In this document: one piece after another, positions 15,403 to 23,857 of the stretch
How positions within the stretch are numbered: the first letter of the stretch is position 1
Layout of the letters: each line of letters begins with the position of its first letter
Assembly: GCA_044222195.1 (NCBI GenBank)
Contig: JBGANS010000003.1
Span: forward strand, 62,001 to 126,000
Direction: 5' to 3'
DNA length: 64,000 nt
Source: JAHBXE01 sp044222195
GTDB lineage: Bacteria > Planctomycetota > Phycisphaerae > Phycisphaerales > UBA1924
Notes under the pieces: generated by a model
Told to the model about the DNA's origin: nothing
Database searches by the model: none
Seen by the model: the letters and a program-made list of their open reading frames with translations, nothing else
Made by a program: the position numbers and the translations under genes

Positions 15403-15414
15403 GTCAGTGAACTT
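15393..15414. promoter_or_regulatory. Perfect palindrome, probable repressor operator
   Basis: AAGTTCAC-AAGTCA-GTGAACTT has 8-base perfect arms and a 6-base spacer, a shape expected for a dimeric XRE/S24 repressor. It overlaps the -35 box of the minus-strand promoter and the start region of the plus-strand promoter, so one bound dimer could control both. Confidence 0.6.
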
Positions 15415-15445
15415 GACGCAGAAACGCCAGAGACGAGGAGTCGTC

Positions 15446-15901
15446 ATGAACCGGACCCGTTCCCCGCTGCGCCGCGAGCACGCCGAGCTGATCGTGCGGA
15501 GGTCGGAGCACCTACCGCCGGACGACCGGGCGCTGCTCGCGGCGGTGTACAGCGACGGGCGGACGATCACGGAGCTGGCGGCGATGATGGCGGTAGATGT
15601 GAGGAAACTGAGGCGGCGGGTCAAGCGGCTGACGCGGCGGCTGCTTTCGGACCGGTACCTCTTTGTCCTGAGCCATCGCGAGACGTGGCCGGCGATGCGG
15701 CGGCGGCTGGCGACGGCGTGCATCGTCCACGGGCGGAGCATCCGGCGTGCCGCGGCGGAAGAGCGGACGACGATCTACAACGCGCGGAAACAGCTCGACG
15801 CCGTTCAGGCCTTGCTTGACACCATTCTGCACGGGAAACAGGGCACGGCGGCGCAGCGTCATGGAGACCGAGAAGAAGCCACCGGCGTGGAGCACGCATG
15901 A
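15446..15901 (+). CDS. Sigma-region-4-like HTH protein, first gene of terminase operon
   Basis: 151 residues from ATG 15446, with GAGGAG 5-10 bases upstream. Residues about 25-70 (LPPDDRALLAAVYSDGRTIT to RVKRLTRRLL) resemble a sigma-70 region 4 or phage late-regulator helix-turn-helix. A second helical segment (AMRRRLATACIVHGRSIRRA) could be another HTH. No region 2 is present, so it is not a full sigma factor. Its stop overlaps the start of the ATPase gene (ATGA). It probably acts as a DNA-binding regulator or as a small-terminase-like DNA-recognition partner for the terminase. The latter is inference from position and size. Confidence 0.6.
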   Translation: MNRTRSPLRREHAELIVRRSEHLPPDDRALLAAVYSDGRTITELAAMMAVDVRKLRRRVKRLTRRLLSDRYLFVLSHRETWPAMRRRLATACIVHGRSIRRAAAEERTTIYNARKQLDAVQALLDTILHGKQGTAAQRHGDREEATGVEHA

Positions 15902-16521
15902 AAACGCACATCGCACTCACCCGGGCCGTGTTCGGCGAGCAGGAGGTTGATCGCGTGCCCGGCGCTGCGGAAACCGCCACGGAAATCGACGAGCGGCTTG
16001 GCCCCGGGCAGATCGCGCTGATCACGGGACCGAGCGGGTCGGGGAAGTCCACGATCCTGGAGTTGCTGCGGGAGCGACTGCGGGCGCGCGGGCACGCGGC
16101 GATTGTCGTGAATCCGGAGTGCCTGCCGCGGCGGCGCGTGATCGATTCGTTGAACGCGTCGTTTGATGCGACACTGAGCCTGCTCGCGTGCTGTGGCCTG
16201 GCGGATGGGCCGATCCTGGAGCGGCTTCCCGAAGAGCTCTCGACCGGGCAGCGCTGGCGGCTCGCTTTGGCGATTGCACTTCGCAGGGCGCAACGGTCGG
16301 GCCCGCACGCGACGATCCTGGTTGATGAACTGGGCTCCACGCTCGACCGCGTCGCGGCGATGTGCCTGTGCCGGACGATTCGGAGGTGGATTGTGCCGCG
16401 GACGATTCGGGCGGTGTGCACGACGCATGACGACTTGCTGCTGGAATCGCTCGCACCGTCGGTGCTGGTGGTCCAGCCGCTGCACGCGACAGCGACCCTG
16501 TCCGGCGCAGCCAGCCCATGA
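15898..16521 (+). CDS. Stand-alone ABC-type ATPase
   Basis: 207 residues, translationally coupled to its neighbours by ATGA overlaps at both ends. All ABC ATPase motifs are present: Walker A GPSGSGKST (Lys50), signature LSTGQRW (residues 114-120), Walker B ATILVDEL (Asp143, Glu144), D-loop STLD and switch His177 in CTTHDD. It has no membrane domain and no transporter partner, so transport is unlikely. The pair of ATPase plus GNAT resembles COG2401, described as an ABC-type ATPase fused to a predicted acetyltransferase, but here the two are split into adjacent genes. This resemblance is recalled, not searched. Confidence 0.75.
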   Translation: MKTHIALTRAVFGEQEVDRVPGAAETATEIDERLGPGQIALITGPSGSGKSTILELLRERLRARGHAAIVVNPECLPRRRVIDSLNASFDATLSLLACCGLADGPILERLPEELSTGQRWRLALAIALRRAQRSGPHATILVDELGSTLDRVAAMCLCRTIRRWIVPRTIRAVCTTHDDLLLESLAPSVLVVQPLHATATLSGAASP

Positions 16522-17315
16522 CCATCCTCGCCCGGTTCAACCTGATTCCGGCCGGCGGCGTGAATCCCGCTGAAGCGCTCCGGCTGCGCCAAGGACGCGT
16601 GGCCGACTACGAGGCGCTCGCCCGGTTTCACTATCGCGCCGGTCGGCCGGCGACGATCTGCGAGGTGCTCGCGCTCGTCGATGGCGATGGGGAGCCGGCC
16701 GCGTGCCTGGTCGTGTCGCGTCCGACGCTCAACGCGTGGTGGCGGGCCCGCGCGTGGCCCGGCCGGTTTGATGGACCGGACCGGCGAGCCTCGGCGCGAC
16801 GCATCAACACCGAGCTTCGTACCATTTCACGGGTCATTGTCGATCCGCGCTGGCGCGGCGTGGGCCTGGCCCATCGGCTCGTCGGCGAGTATCTCGCCAG
16901 AGCCCAGACTCCGTGCACGGAATCGCTCGCCACCATGGGGCGTGCGTGCCCGTTCTTCGAGCGCGCGGGCATGATCGCTCACCACCGACCGCTCCTCCGG
17001 CGCGACCGGAATCTGCTCCGCGCCCTCTGTGCGCTGCGCGAGGGACCCTCGTGTCTCCTGTTTCGTCCGGCGCGCCGGCTCGAGCCCGCGCTCCGCTCCT
17101 GGGCGAACGATTCGCGAGCGACTCGATCACTGACGGATCTCCGTGTCATCGCCCGTGCCGCCGCCGCGGCGTTGCTCTCGCCGCCCATCGCCTACACGAG
17201 CCCCCCTGAATGCCGCGCCGCGGCACCGGGAGGGGAAGCATGTCGAACTTCGACCGCGACGCCATCAGCAGCGCCGACGACCTGCACCAGTGGCTTCGGG
17301 AGAATCTTGATCTGA
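16518..17315 (+). CDS. GNAT-fold acetyltransferase-like protein
   Basis: 265 residues. The start overlaps the ATPase stop (ATGA). RVIVDPRWRGVGLAHRLVGE (about residues 105-125) matches GNAT motif A, the acetyl-CoA pyrophosphate loop (R/Q-x-x-G-x-G/A). GRACPFFERAGM matches the usual motif-B region. The substrate is unknown. The 3' end overlaps the terminase gene by 76 bases, and the last 30 or so residues (SPPECRAAAPGGEACRTSTA...) are low-complexity, so the natural end may once have been earlier. It is part of a four-gene unit with the HTH protein, ATPase and terminase. Confidence 0.7.
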   Translation: MTILARFNLIPAGGVNPAEALRLRQGRVADYEALARFHYRAGRPATICEVLALVDGDGEPAACLVVSRPTLNAWWRARAWPGRFDGPDRRASARRINTELRTISRVIVDPRWRGVGLAHRLVGEYLARAQTPCTESLATMGRACPFFERAGMIAHHRPLLRRDRNLLRALCALREGPSCLLFRPARRLEPALRSWANDSRATRSLTDLRVIARAAAAALLSPPIAYTSPPECRAAAPGGEACRTSTATPSAAPTTCTSGFGRILI

Positions 17316-18706
17316 CCCTGGCTCGCGCGCCCATGACCGACGGGCACGCCGCGCCGTTTGACTACATCGCCCACGCGTTCTTCGAGGGCGAAGTGCCGGG
17401 CCACCAGCCGGTTCCGGCGGATTGCATCGTGTGGGCCAACCGCGGCGGGGGAAAGACGTTCCTCGGCGCTGTCGCGACGATGCTGGACCTGGTGTTCAAG
17501 CCCGGGATACAGGTCCGCATCCTGGCGGGCTCGCTGGAGCAGGCTTCGCGCATGCACGAGCACCTGCGGACGCTCTTTGAGAGGGAGGTGCTCAAGGGAG
17601 AGGTCAAGGGTCGGATCACGGAGCGGCGCATCGTGCTGCACAACGGTTCGCGGGTGGAGCTGCTCGCCCCGTCGCAGGCCTCGGTCCGCGGCGTGCGGCC
17701 CCAGAAGCTCCGGTGTGACGAGGTCGAGCTGTTCGATCCTGACGTCTGGAGCGCGGCACAACTGACGACGCGGTCGGTGACGATCGACGGAAGGCGTGTG
17801 CGGGGCGCCATCGAGTGCCTGAGCACCATGCACCGCCCGCACGGGTTGATGTCCCGCCTCATCGAGGAGGGATCGCGCACGGTGTTCAAGTGGGGGCTGG
17901 TCGATGTGCTCGAGCGCTGCGGTGAGGAGCACGCGTGCAACCCGCCCGGCCATCCCTGCCCGCTGCTCCGGGAGTGCAACGAGCGCGCCAAGGCGATGGA
18001 TCGTTTGCCCGGCCACATGTCCGTCCGTGACGCTATCACGCTCAAGTCCCGCGTAGCGCCGCACGTGTGGGAATCGGAGATGCTCTGCACGCGCCCGAGC
18101 CGCAGCGACTGCGTGATCCCTGAGTTTGATCGCGACCGGCACGTGGTGGAGCAGCTTCCGTGGGAAACGGGCGGGGAGTCGCCCGACTTCTGGGCCGCGG
18201 GCATGGACTTTGGCCTCCACTCGCCCACCGTGTTCCTGTGGGCGGCGGTTCGCGGGGGATGTGTGTATGTGGTGGACGAGCGGCACGAGTCTGGTGTGAC
18301 GCTTGATGTGCACATACGCGAAATTCTCGGGTCGACCCTGCCGCGCCCAGAGTGGATCGGCGCGGACCCCTCGGGCGGGAACCGGAGTGAGCAGACGGGG
18401 CGGAGCAGTATCGAGTGTCTCAAACGGGCGGGGTTTGCTGTGCGGGCTCGGCGCGCCCCGATCGTCGAGGGATTGTCCCTGATCCGGGCGCGGCTGAACC
18501 CGGCCGACGGTTCACCGGCGCGGCTCATTGTTCATGCCCGATGTCGCCGCCTGATCGAATCGCTGGAGAGTTACCACTACGACGCCGAGCAGCCGTTCAA
18601 GGATGAGCCGGTCAAGGATGGTCCCGACCACGCGGTGGATGCTCTGCGATATCTGCTGACCAATCTCGACCGGCCGTTCTCGTGGGGGCAGGGGCGATAC
18701 GGATGA
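17240..18706 (+). CDS. Phage terminase large subunit (TerL)-like protein
   Basis: 488 residues from ATG 17240, with GGGAGGGG 4-12 bases upstream. The ATPase domain has a Walker A variant WANRGGGKTF (Lys72) and Walker B KLRCDEVE (Asp160, Glu161). The RNase H-like nuclease domain keeps three acidic positions: Asp323 in GMDFGLHSP, Asp376 in IGADPSGG, and Asp463/Asp467 in GPDHAVDALRYL. Between them is a cysteine-rich insert, CGEEHACNPPGHPCPLLREC, that could bind zinc. In phages TerL translocates and cuts DNA at a portal. No portal, capsid or tail gene is present nearby. The frame and catalytic residues look intact, so it is probably functional in a phage-derived or satellite context. Confidence 0.85.
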   Translation: MSNFDRDAISSADDLHQWLRENLDLTLARAPMTDGHAAPFDYIAHAFFEGEVPGHQPVPADCIVWANRGGGKTFLGAVATMLDLVFKPGIQVRILAGSLEQASRMHEHLRTLFEREVLKGEVKGRITERRIVLHNGSRVELLAPSQASVRGVRPQKLRCDEVELFDPDVWSAAQLTTRSVTIDGRRVRGAIECLSTMHRPHGLMSRLIEEGSRTVFKWGLVDVLERCGEEHACNPPGHPCPLLRECNERAKAMDRLPGHMSVRDAITLKSRVAPHVWESEMLCTRPSRSDCVIPEFDRDRHVVEQLPWETGGESPDFWAAGMDFGLHSPTVFLWAAVRGGCVYVVDERHESGVTLDVHIREILGSTLPRPEWIGADPSGGNRSEQTGRSSIECLKRAGFAVRARRAPIVEGLSLIRARLNPADGSPARLIVHARCRRLIESLESYHYDAEQPFKDEPVKDGPDHAVDALRYLLTNLDRPFSWGQGRYG

Positions 18707-18764
18707 ACCGGCGCGTTTGAGGTCCGAAAAAGTGATCATTCCGGCCTGAATATGCGGGATCTGC

Positions 18765-18793
18765 TTGCCGGTCTGGACGTATGGAAGTACTCT
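18765..18793 (+). promoter_or_regulatory. Possible promoter for the secreted protease gene
   Basis: TTGCCG and TACTCT are separated by 17 bases, about 70 bases before the start codon at 18864. The -10 match is weak. Confidence 0.3.
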
Positions 18794-18863
18794 CAAAGAT
18801 GCCGCTGCCGCGGCGGTTGTCTGTTGGTTTCGCCCGGTCGGCCCGGCCACACGGAGGATGATG

Positions 18864-20945
18864 ATGTTCACACGCTACGCCCGTTCCGCCGCCGCCCCGC
18901 GGGTTCTCACGGCGTGTGCCGGGGCGGTCATGGCGATCGCCACCGCGGCACAGGCGCAAACGTCTCCGCTGGTGAGCCGCGAGCTTCCGTGGGCGAGCGA
19001 CTCGGGGCTTGTGGCAACGCCCAAGGGCGCAACTGGCTACACGGTGGTGTACACCACGACGGTGTTTGTGCCGCACAGCCCGTGGCTGCGGCTCCAGTTC
19101 GGGCTGGCGACGCTGCCCGGCGCGGTGGAGGAGGGGCGGGCGAGCGTGATCCGCATGACCTCGCTGCGGGACGGCGCCGTGCAGCACCTGAACTCGGAAA
19201 CGCTCGCGCAGTGGGGGAACACCAGCGCGTACTTCAACGGCGATGCGGTCAAGGTTGAGCTGCTCGCGTTTCCAGGAACGGGGAACAGCCGGCTCAACAT
19301 CAAGGCCGTCACGGCGGGCGAGGGCCTGCCCGGCGGCACGGACACGATCTGCGGCCCGACGGACGACCGGGTGCTTTCCAACGACCCGCGCGGCTCGCGC
19401 CACTTTCCCGAGGGGTGCAGCTCGTGGTTGTTCAACGACATCAATCGGACGTTCCTGACGGCCGGGCACTGCGGCGTCGGCGCGAACGATGTTCAGGAGT
19501 TCAACGTCCCACTCTCGGCCTCGAACGGCGCGATCGTCCATCCCGCGCCTCTCGATCAGTACGTGGTGGACGCGACAACCGTACAGGCCACCAGCGGCAA
19601 CATCGGGAATGATTCGTGCTACTTCGCGTGCTTCCCGAACACCGAAACGGGCATGACCGCGTACCAGAAACAGAACGCGTTCTACACGCTCGCGGCGACG
19701 CCGCCGGCCGTGGCGGGCCAGACCCTGCGCATCTACGGATATGGCTCGACGTCCAGCGCCCAGGCGCCCCTGGCGTGGTACCAGGTTCAGAAAGTCCATT
19801 CCGGACCGTACATGACGCGCAGCGGAGTGGCGCCGTTCAGCATCTCGATCGTCACGCACCAGGTTGATACCACCGGCGGCAACTCCGGGTCGGCCGTCGA
19901 GGATCTGTCGACCGGAAACGTCATCGCCATCCACACGCACGCGGGGTGCGACAACCCCGTGGGAACGACCGCCAACTCCGCCACCGGCGTCAACTTCAAC
20001 TTTCTTCAGAACTCGCTGGCCAACCCGCGCACGCTGTGCCTGACGGGCCAGGGCACGGTCACACCGCCGCTGTACGCCGTCGGCGACGGCCAGAACAACT
20101 TCGGCACGCTCAACATGGCGACGGGCAACTTCGCCAAGGTCGCCTTTGCCCCCGTCCGCATGGAAGGCCTGGCCTTCAACCGCAACTCCGGGCTCTTCTA
20201 CGGCATCAACAGCGACACCAATCCCGCGGCACTTGGCAAGCGCCTGTACACGATCAATCCCGCCACCGGCGCCTCGATTCTTCTGGGCACCGTCACCGGC
20301 GTCGCCGACCCGATCAACGGCCTCGGCTTTGACCCGGCCACCAGCACGCTCTACGGCGTGATCCAGGCCACAGGTCAACTCTGCACGATCAACACCGCCA
20401 CGCGCGTCGCGACGACGATCGGCCCGACCAATCCGACGCGGACCATCGGCGCGCTCGAGTTCCGTCCGCACGACAACGCCCTGTACGGCATCGACGACTC
20501 CGGGGGCGTGTCCAAGCTCGTCAAGTGGACCAATCCCGCCGCGGCACCGGTGGTCGTGGGCAACCTCGGCGCGGGAATCGGGGATTGCAACGGCCTGGGC
20601 GTGACCGACAACGGAGACCTGTGGACGGTAAACGCCACGACCGAGCAGCTGCTGAAAGTCGATCCCGCGACGGGTGTGGCGACCGTTGTCGGCGCGACGG
20701 GCGGGATCTTCGGGTCCAGCTACGGCATCAGCGCCGTTCTCTCCGCCGCGCCGCCGGCGTGCTACGCCAACTGCGACGCGTCATCCGGCTCGCCGGTGCT
20801 GACGGCCAACGACTTCCAGTGTTTCCTGAACAAGTTCGCGGCGGGGGAGAGTTACGCGAACTGCGACGGGTCGTCGGGGTCGCCGACGTTGACGGCGAAC
20901 GACTTCCAGTGTTTCTTGAACACGTTTGCAAGTGGGTGTCCGTAG
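18864..20945 (+). CDS. Secreted trypsin-like serine protease with GC-type dockerin
   Basis: 693 residues. ATG 18864 is the third of three consecutive ATGs and is best spaced (6 bases) from GGAGG at 18853-18857. A signal peptide ends near ATAAQAQ. The protease domain (about residues 140-395) has the His site FLTAGHCG and the Ser site TTGGNSGSAVED. The Asp is probably in DQYVVDATT. A beta-propeller-like region follows (about 400-625), with repeats such as LYGINSDT, LYTINPATGA and LYGIDDSGG. Two GC-type dockerin units end the protein (YANCDGSSGSPTLTANDFQC and a preceding copy). It is expected to be exported and held at the cell surface or in a complex. Confidence 0.85.
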   Translation: MFTRYARSAAAPRVLTACAGAVMAIATAAQAQTSPLVSRELPWASDSGLVATPKGATGYTVVYTTTVFVPHSPWLRLQFGLATLPGAVEEGRASVIRMTSLRDGAVQHLNSETLAQWGNTSAYFNGDAVKVELLAFPGTGNSRLNIKAVTAGEGLPGGTDTICGPTDDRVLSNDPRGSRHFPEGCSSWLFNDINRTFLTAGHCGVGANDVQEFNVPLSASNGAIVHPAPLDQYVVDATTVQATSGNIGNDSCYFACFPNTETGMTAYQKQNAFYTLAATPPAVAGQTLRIYGYGSTSSAQAPLAWYQVQKVHSGPYMTRSGVAPFSISIVTHQVDTTGGNSGSAVEDLSTGNVIAIHTHAGCDNPVGTTANSATGVNFNFLQNSLANPRTLCLTGQGTVTPPLYAVGDGQNNFGTLNMATGNFAKVAFAPVRMEGLAFNRNSGLFYGINSDTNPAALGKRLYTINPATGASILLGTVTGVADPINGLGFDPATSTLYGVIQATGQLCTINTATRVATTIGPTNPTRTIGALEFRPHDNALYGIDDSGGVSKLVKWTNPAAAPVVVGNLGAGIGDCNGLGVTDNGDLWTVNATTEQLLKVDPATGVATVVGATGGIFGSSYGISAVLSAAPPACYANCDASSGSPVLTANDFQCFLNKFAAGESYANCDGSSGSPTLTANDFQCFLNTFASGCP

Positions 20946-21170
20946 TCGCGATCGGCGACGGGTGCTTGGCTCCTGGGCATCTTCCGCCGGCCGCCCAATA
21001 CTCAAAAATGAGCTCTCGGCACAAGCCTCGTCCAACACCTTGTGCCCCCGCACGTTAGAGATTCTCTGTGCAACCGCCAGGGGTCCCGCCCACCACCCAC
21101 TCTTGACAGATCCTCCGCGATATGGCACAACGGAGCCGCACCTCGCGGACCGCGAGCTCAGGAGGATTCC

Positions 21171-22370
21171 ATGAAACGCGCACTGTTGTGTTTGGCCCTG
21201 GCCATTGCCCCAGCTCTCGCCGGCCCGCTTGATCCGCCGACCGGCTCGGTCGCCACGACGGGGCCGACGCAGATCTTTTCGGTGCCGTACACCATTTCTG
21301 CGGCCGGATCGTACCGGCTGTCGCGCAACCTGGTCATCGTACCGACGGGCAACCTGGGGATCACGATCAGCGCTTCGAATGTCACGCTTGATCTATCCGG
21401 GTTCACGCTCGACGGCGTCAACGTGCTCTTCGGCGGGACCGCCATCACCATCGCGCCGAGCGTCACCAACGTGACCATCCGCAACGGCACCGTGCAGCAA
21501 TGGCGGAACATCATCACGGGATCCGCCCAGGTTCACCTTCAGGACCTGAAGTTCATCAACTGCGGCGAAATCAATGTCCAGCCCTATTACGCGATCACCG
21601 CCGGTCCGAACTCCACGATGGACGGCTGCACGTTCAAGGGGTTCGGGAACAACCTGGCCCTGTTCGGTGACGGCGCGGTCGTTCAGCGGTGCACCGGCGA
21701 CAACGGCGCCGAGTCCGCGGCGATGAACATCGGAAACCGATCTCTCATCGCCGATTGTGTCTTCACGCAGGCCCACATCACCGGGGGTGAGAGCTGCACC
21801 GTTTCTCGATGCACCGTCCGGCCTGACTGGGGCCCCACAACGCCGAACCCGTGCATTACCGTCGGCGCGGGGTGCATCGTGCAGGAATGCAATGTCAGCG
21901 GCTCCAACAACAACCTGGTGACGGGCATTGCCGCCGGGGCCAACAGCTCCATCCTCTCCTGCACGGTCACCGGCGGGCCCCCGGGTTCGTATCAGGCGGT
22001 GGGCATCACGGCGGGCGCAGGCAGCACGGTCCGGGGCTGCAAAGTGGCGGTCACAGGAGAGTTTGCGACCGGCATCGCCGCGCCACCCTTTGGAGTCGTC
22101 AGCAGCTGTTCAGTGACGTCAACCGTGACGGCGATCAGCCAGGCCGGCGCGGGGTCCACGATTGAGGGCAACACGGTCTACGGCTCGGCCACCGGCATTT
22201 CCGTCACGGGCGTCCAGAACCTTGTGGTCCGCAATACCGCCCGCGGCAACACGACGGACTACGCTCTTGGTGCAGGCAACTCGTTCGGCCCGATCGTCAA
22301 CGCGACGGCCGGAGGCGACCTTGCGTTGATCCCGGGGGCATCGCATCCCCAGGCCAACTTCCGGTATTGA
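21171..22370 (+). CDS. Secreted right-handed beta-helix protein
   Basis: 399 residues from ATG 21171, with AGGAGG 5 bases upstream. A signal peptide (MKRALLCLALAIAPALA) is followed by repeated short beta strands with N and G ladders, for example LGITISASNVTLDLSGFTLD, VTNVTIRNGTV, AGANSSILSCTVTGG and AGAGSTVRGCKV. This is the pattern of a parallel beta-helix such as pectate lyase-like or NosD-like proteins. No catalytic cluster can be assigned. Cysteines recur at matching positions in the coils (SCTV, GCKV, SCSV). The next gene follows after 13 bases and shares export, so the two are probably one operon. Confidence 0.75.
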   Translation: MKRALLCLALAIAPALAGPLDPPTGSVATTGPTQIFSVPYTISAAGSYRLSRNLVIVPTGNLGITISASNVTLDLSGFTLDGVNVLFGGTAITIAPSVTNVTIRNGTVQQWRNIITGSAQVHLQDLKFINCGEINVQPYYAITAGPNSTMDGCTFKGFGNNLALFGDGAVVQRCTGDNGAESAAMNIGNRSLIADCVFTQAHITGGESCTVSRCTVRPDWGPTTPNPCITVGAGCIVQECNVSGSNNNLVTGIAAGANSSILSCTVTGGPPGSYQAVGITAGAGSTVRGCKVAVTGEFATGIAAPPFGVVSSCSVTSTVTAISQAGAGSTIEGNTVYGSATGISVTGVQNLVVRNTARGNTTDYALGAGNSFGPIVNATAGGDLALIPGASHPQANFRY

Positions 22371-22383
22371 GAAGGAGAGTGCC

Positions 22384-23088
22384 ATGGTGCGTCCGTTCGT
22401 CGCGATCATCGCCGCGCTTCCTGCCGCGGCGCTCGCCCAATCCAATGTGACCCCCGCCAGCAAGTTCGCCTGGGGTGAGAACGAAGGCTGGCTCAACTGG
22501 CGCGACGCCAACGCGGGAACGCAGGGCGCCCGCGAGTATCCGCTCTTTCTCGCCGGCTATGTCTGGTCGGAGAACGCGGGGTGGATCAACCTGGGCAAAG
22601 GTGTCGTCGGGGCGTGCGGGCAATACCCGAGTGCCGCGAACCAGACCGGCGCCAACTTCGGCGTCAACCTGACGCGGGACCTTGCCAATCCCGCCCGCCT
22701 CCTTCTCAACGGATACGCCTGGGGGGAGAACACGGGCTGGATCAACTTCGGCGGTGGGGCACTCGCGACGCCCGCCCAGCCGGCGTACATCCAGACCGGC
22801 GGCACCGGGCTGCTGAGCGGCCGTCTGCGCGGCTACGCCTGGAGCGAGAACACGGGCTGGATCAACCTTGACGTCGCCACGCCGGGCCAGTTTGTCTCAT
22901 TCTGCTACCCCAACTGCGACGGGAGCGGCATCAGCCCCGTGCTGACCGCCAACGACTTCCAGTGCTTCATCAACCGTTACGCGGCCGCGGACGCCTACGC
23001 CAACTGCGACGGCAGCACCGGCACGCCATGTCTGACCGCCAATGACTTCATTTGCTTTCTCAACGCGTTCGCCGCGGGATGCAGCTGA
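22384..23088 (+). CDS. Secreted W-x-N repeat protein with GC-type dockerin
   Basis: 234 residues. A signal peptide (MVRPFVAIIAALPAAALAQ) is followed by four related repeats, WGENEGWLNW, WSENAGWINL, WGENTGWINF and WSENTGWINL, spaced by about 35-45 residues. This pattern is found in exported planctomycete proteins. The C-terminus has two GC-type dockerin units (YPNCDGSGISPVLTANDFQC and ANCDGSTGTPCLTANDFICF). The gene ends head to tail with the SRAP gene: the TGA here is directly followed by the TCA that is the opposite-strand stop. No binding partner (cohesin-like) is seen in the window. Confidence 0.8.
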   Translation: MVRPFVAIIAALPAAALAQSNVTPASKFAWGENEGWLNWRDANAGTQGAREYPLFLAGYVWSENAGWINLGKGVVGACGQYPSAANQTGANFGVNLTRDLANPARLLLNGYAWGENTGWINFGGGALATPAQPAYIQTGGTGLLSGRLRGYAWSENTGWINLDVATPGQFVSFCYPNCDGSGISPVLTANDFQCFINRYAAADAYANCDGSTGTPCLTANDFICFLNAFAAGCS

Positions 23089-23799
23089 TCAGTCGCGCTC
23101 CTGGGTCGCCGGATCAACCCGTTCCACGCACGCCGCATCGTTGTTCCGGGGCGAGTTCACGCGCGTGCTCACGGGGTAGCTCATCATCAGCTCCGCGGGG
23201 TACGGGCGGATCATGTTCTTGGCTTCTTCCACGCTCCCGGTGAGCCAGCGGTCCTGCTCCTCGGGGGCCACGATCACCGGCATTCGGTCATGGAGTTCGG
23301 ACATCATCTCGTTGGGCGTGGTCGTCACGATCGTGAACGTTTCGAGCGCGGGCTCGCCAAAGAGCGTCCCCTCCTTGGGCCGCCAGGATTCCCACACCCC
23401 CGCCAGCAGGAGAGGCTCATCGCCCGCGCCCCGTATGTAGTAGGGCTGCTTGCCGCCCATGCTCTTCTCGCCGAGGCGTTTCCACTCATAGAACCCCGAC
23501 GTCGGCACGAGACACCGGCGCGACTTGAACGCCGCGCGGAACGCGGGCTTTTCGGCGACGGTTTCGCCCCGGGCGTTGATGAGGGAGTTCCCGATCTTCG
23601 GGTCCGCGGCCCAGAACGGGACGAGGCCCCACTTGAGCAGGTCCACGCCGCGCCCGCCGCCCTCGATGACCCGGACAACGGGAGCGCGCTGGGTCGGGGC
23701 GACGTTGAAACTCCGTGGCAGGTCGATCGGTGGGGATGTGAGCATGGAGAGCCGGTGGAGTTCGGCCCACGTGAAGAGATGTGTGTAGCGCCCGCACAT
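23089..23799 (-). CDS. yedK: SRAP-domain protein (YedK/HMCES family)
   Basis: 236 residues. SRAP proteins crosslink to abasic sites in single-stranded DNA through the amino-terminal cysteine and so shield damaged forks. The key residues are present: Cys2 in MCGRYT, the Asn in FNVAPTQ, the Glu in SGFYEWKR and the His in ELHDRMPV. Cys2 is exposed only if this ATG is the true start and the initiator Met is removed, which supports the start at 23799. A short C-terminal tail (RVDPATQERD) is not conserved. It is the first gene after a terminator on its strand, so it is likely transcribed alone. Confidence 0.93.
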   Translation of the reverse strand: MCGRYTHLFTWAELHRLSMLTSPPIDLPRSFNVAPTQRAPVVRVIEGGGRGVDLLKWGLVPFWAADPKIGNSLINARGETVAEKPAFRAAFKSRRCLVPTSGFYEWKRLGEKSMGGKQPYYIRGAGDEPLLLAGVWESWRPKEGTLFGEPALETFTIVTTTPNEMMSELHDRMPVIVAPEEQDRWLTGSVEEAKNMIRPYPAELMMSYPVSTRVNSPRNNDAACVERVDPATQERD

Positions 23800-23857
23800 G
23801 TCTGGAAGTCCGTGCCGGCCCCCGAGTTAGACGCTGACCGGTCGGCCATCATAGTGA

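Noticed and set aside
14361..23088. A complete prophage around the terminase
   Set aside because: No integrase, portal, capsid, tail or lysis genes and no att-like direct repeats were seen; neighbouring genes are ordinary secreted proteins.
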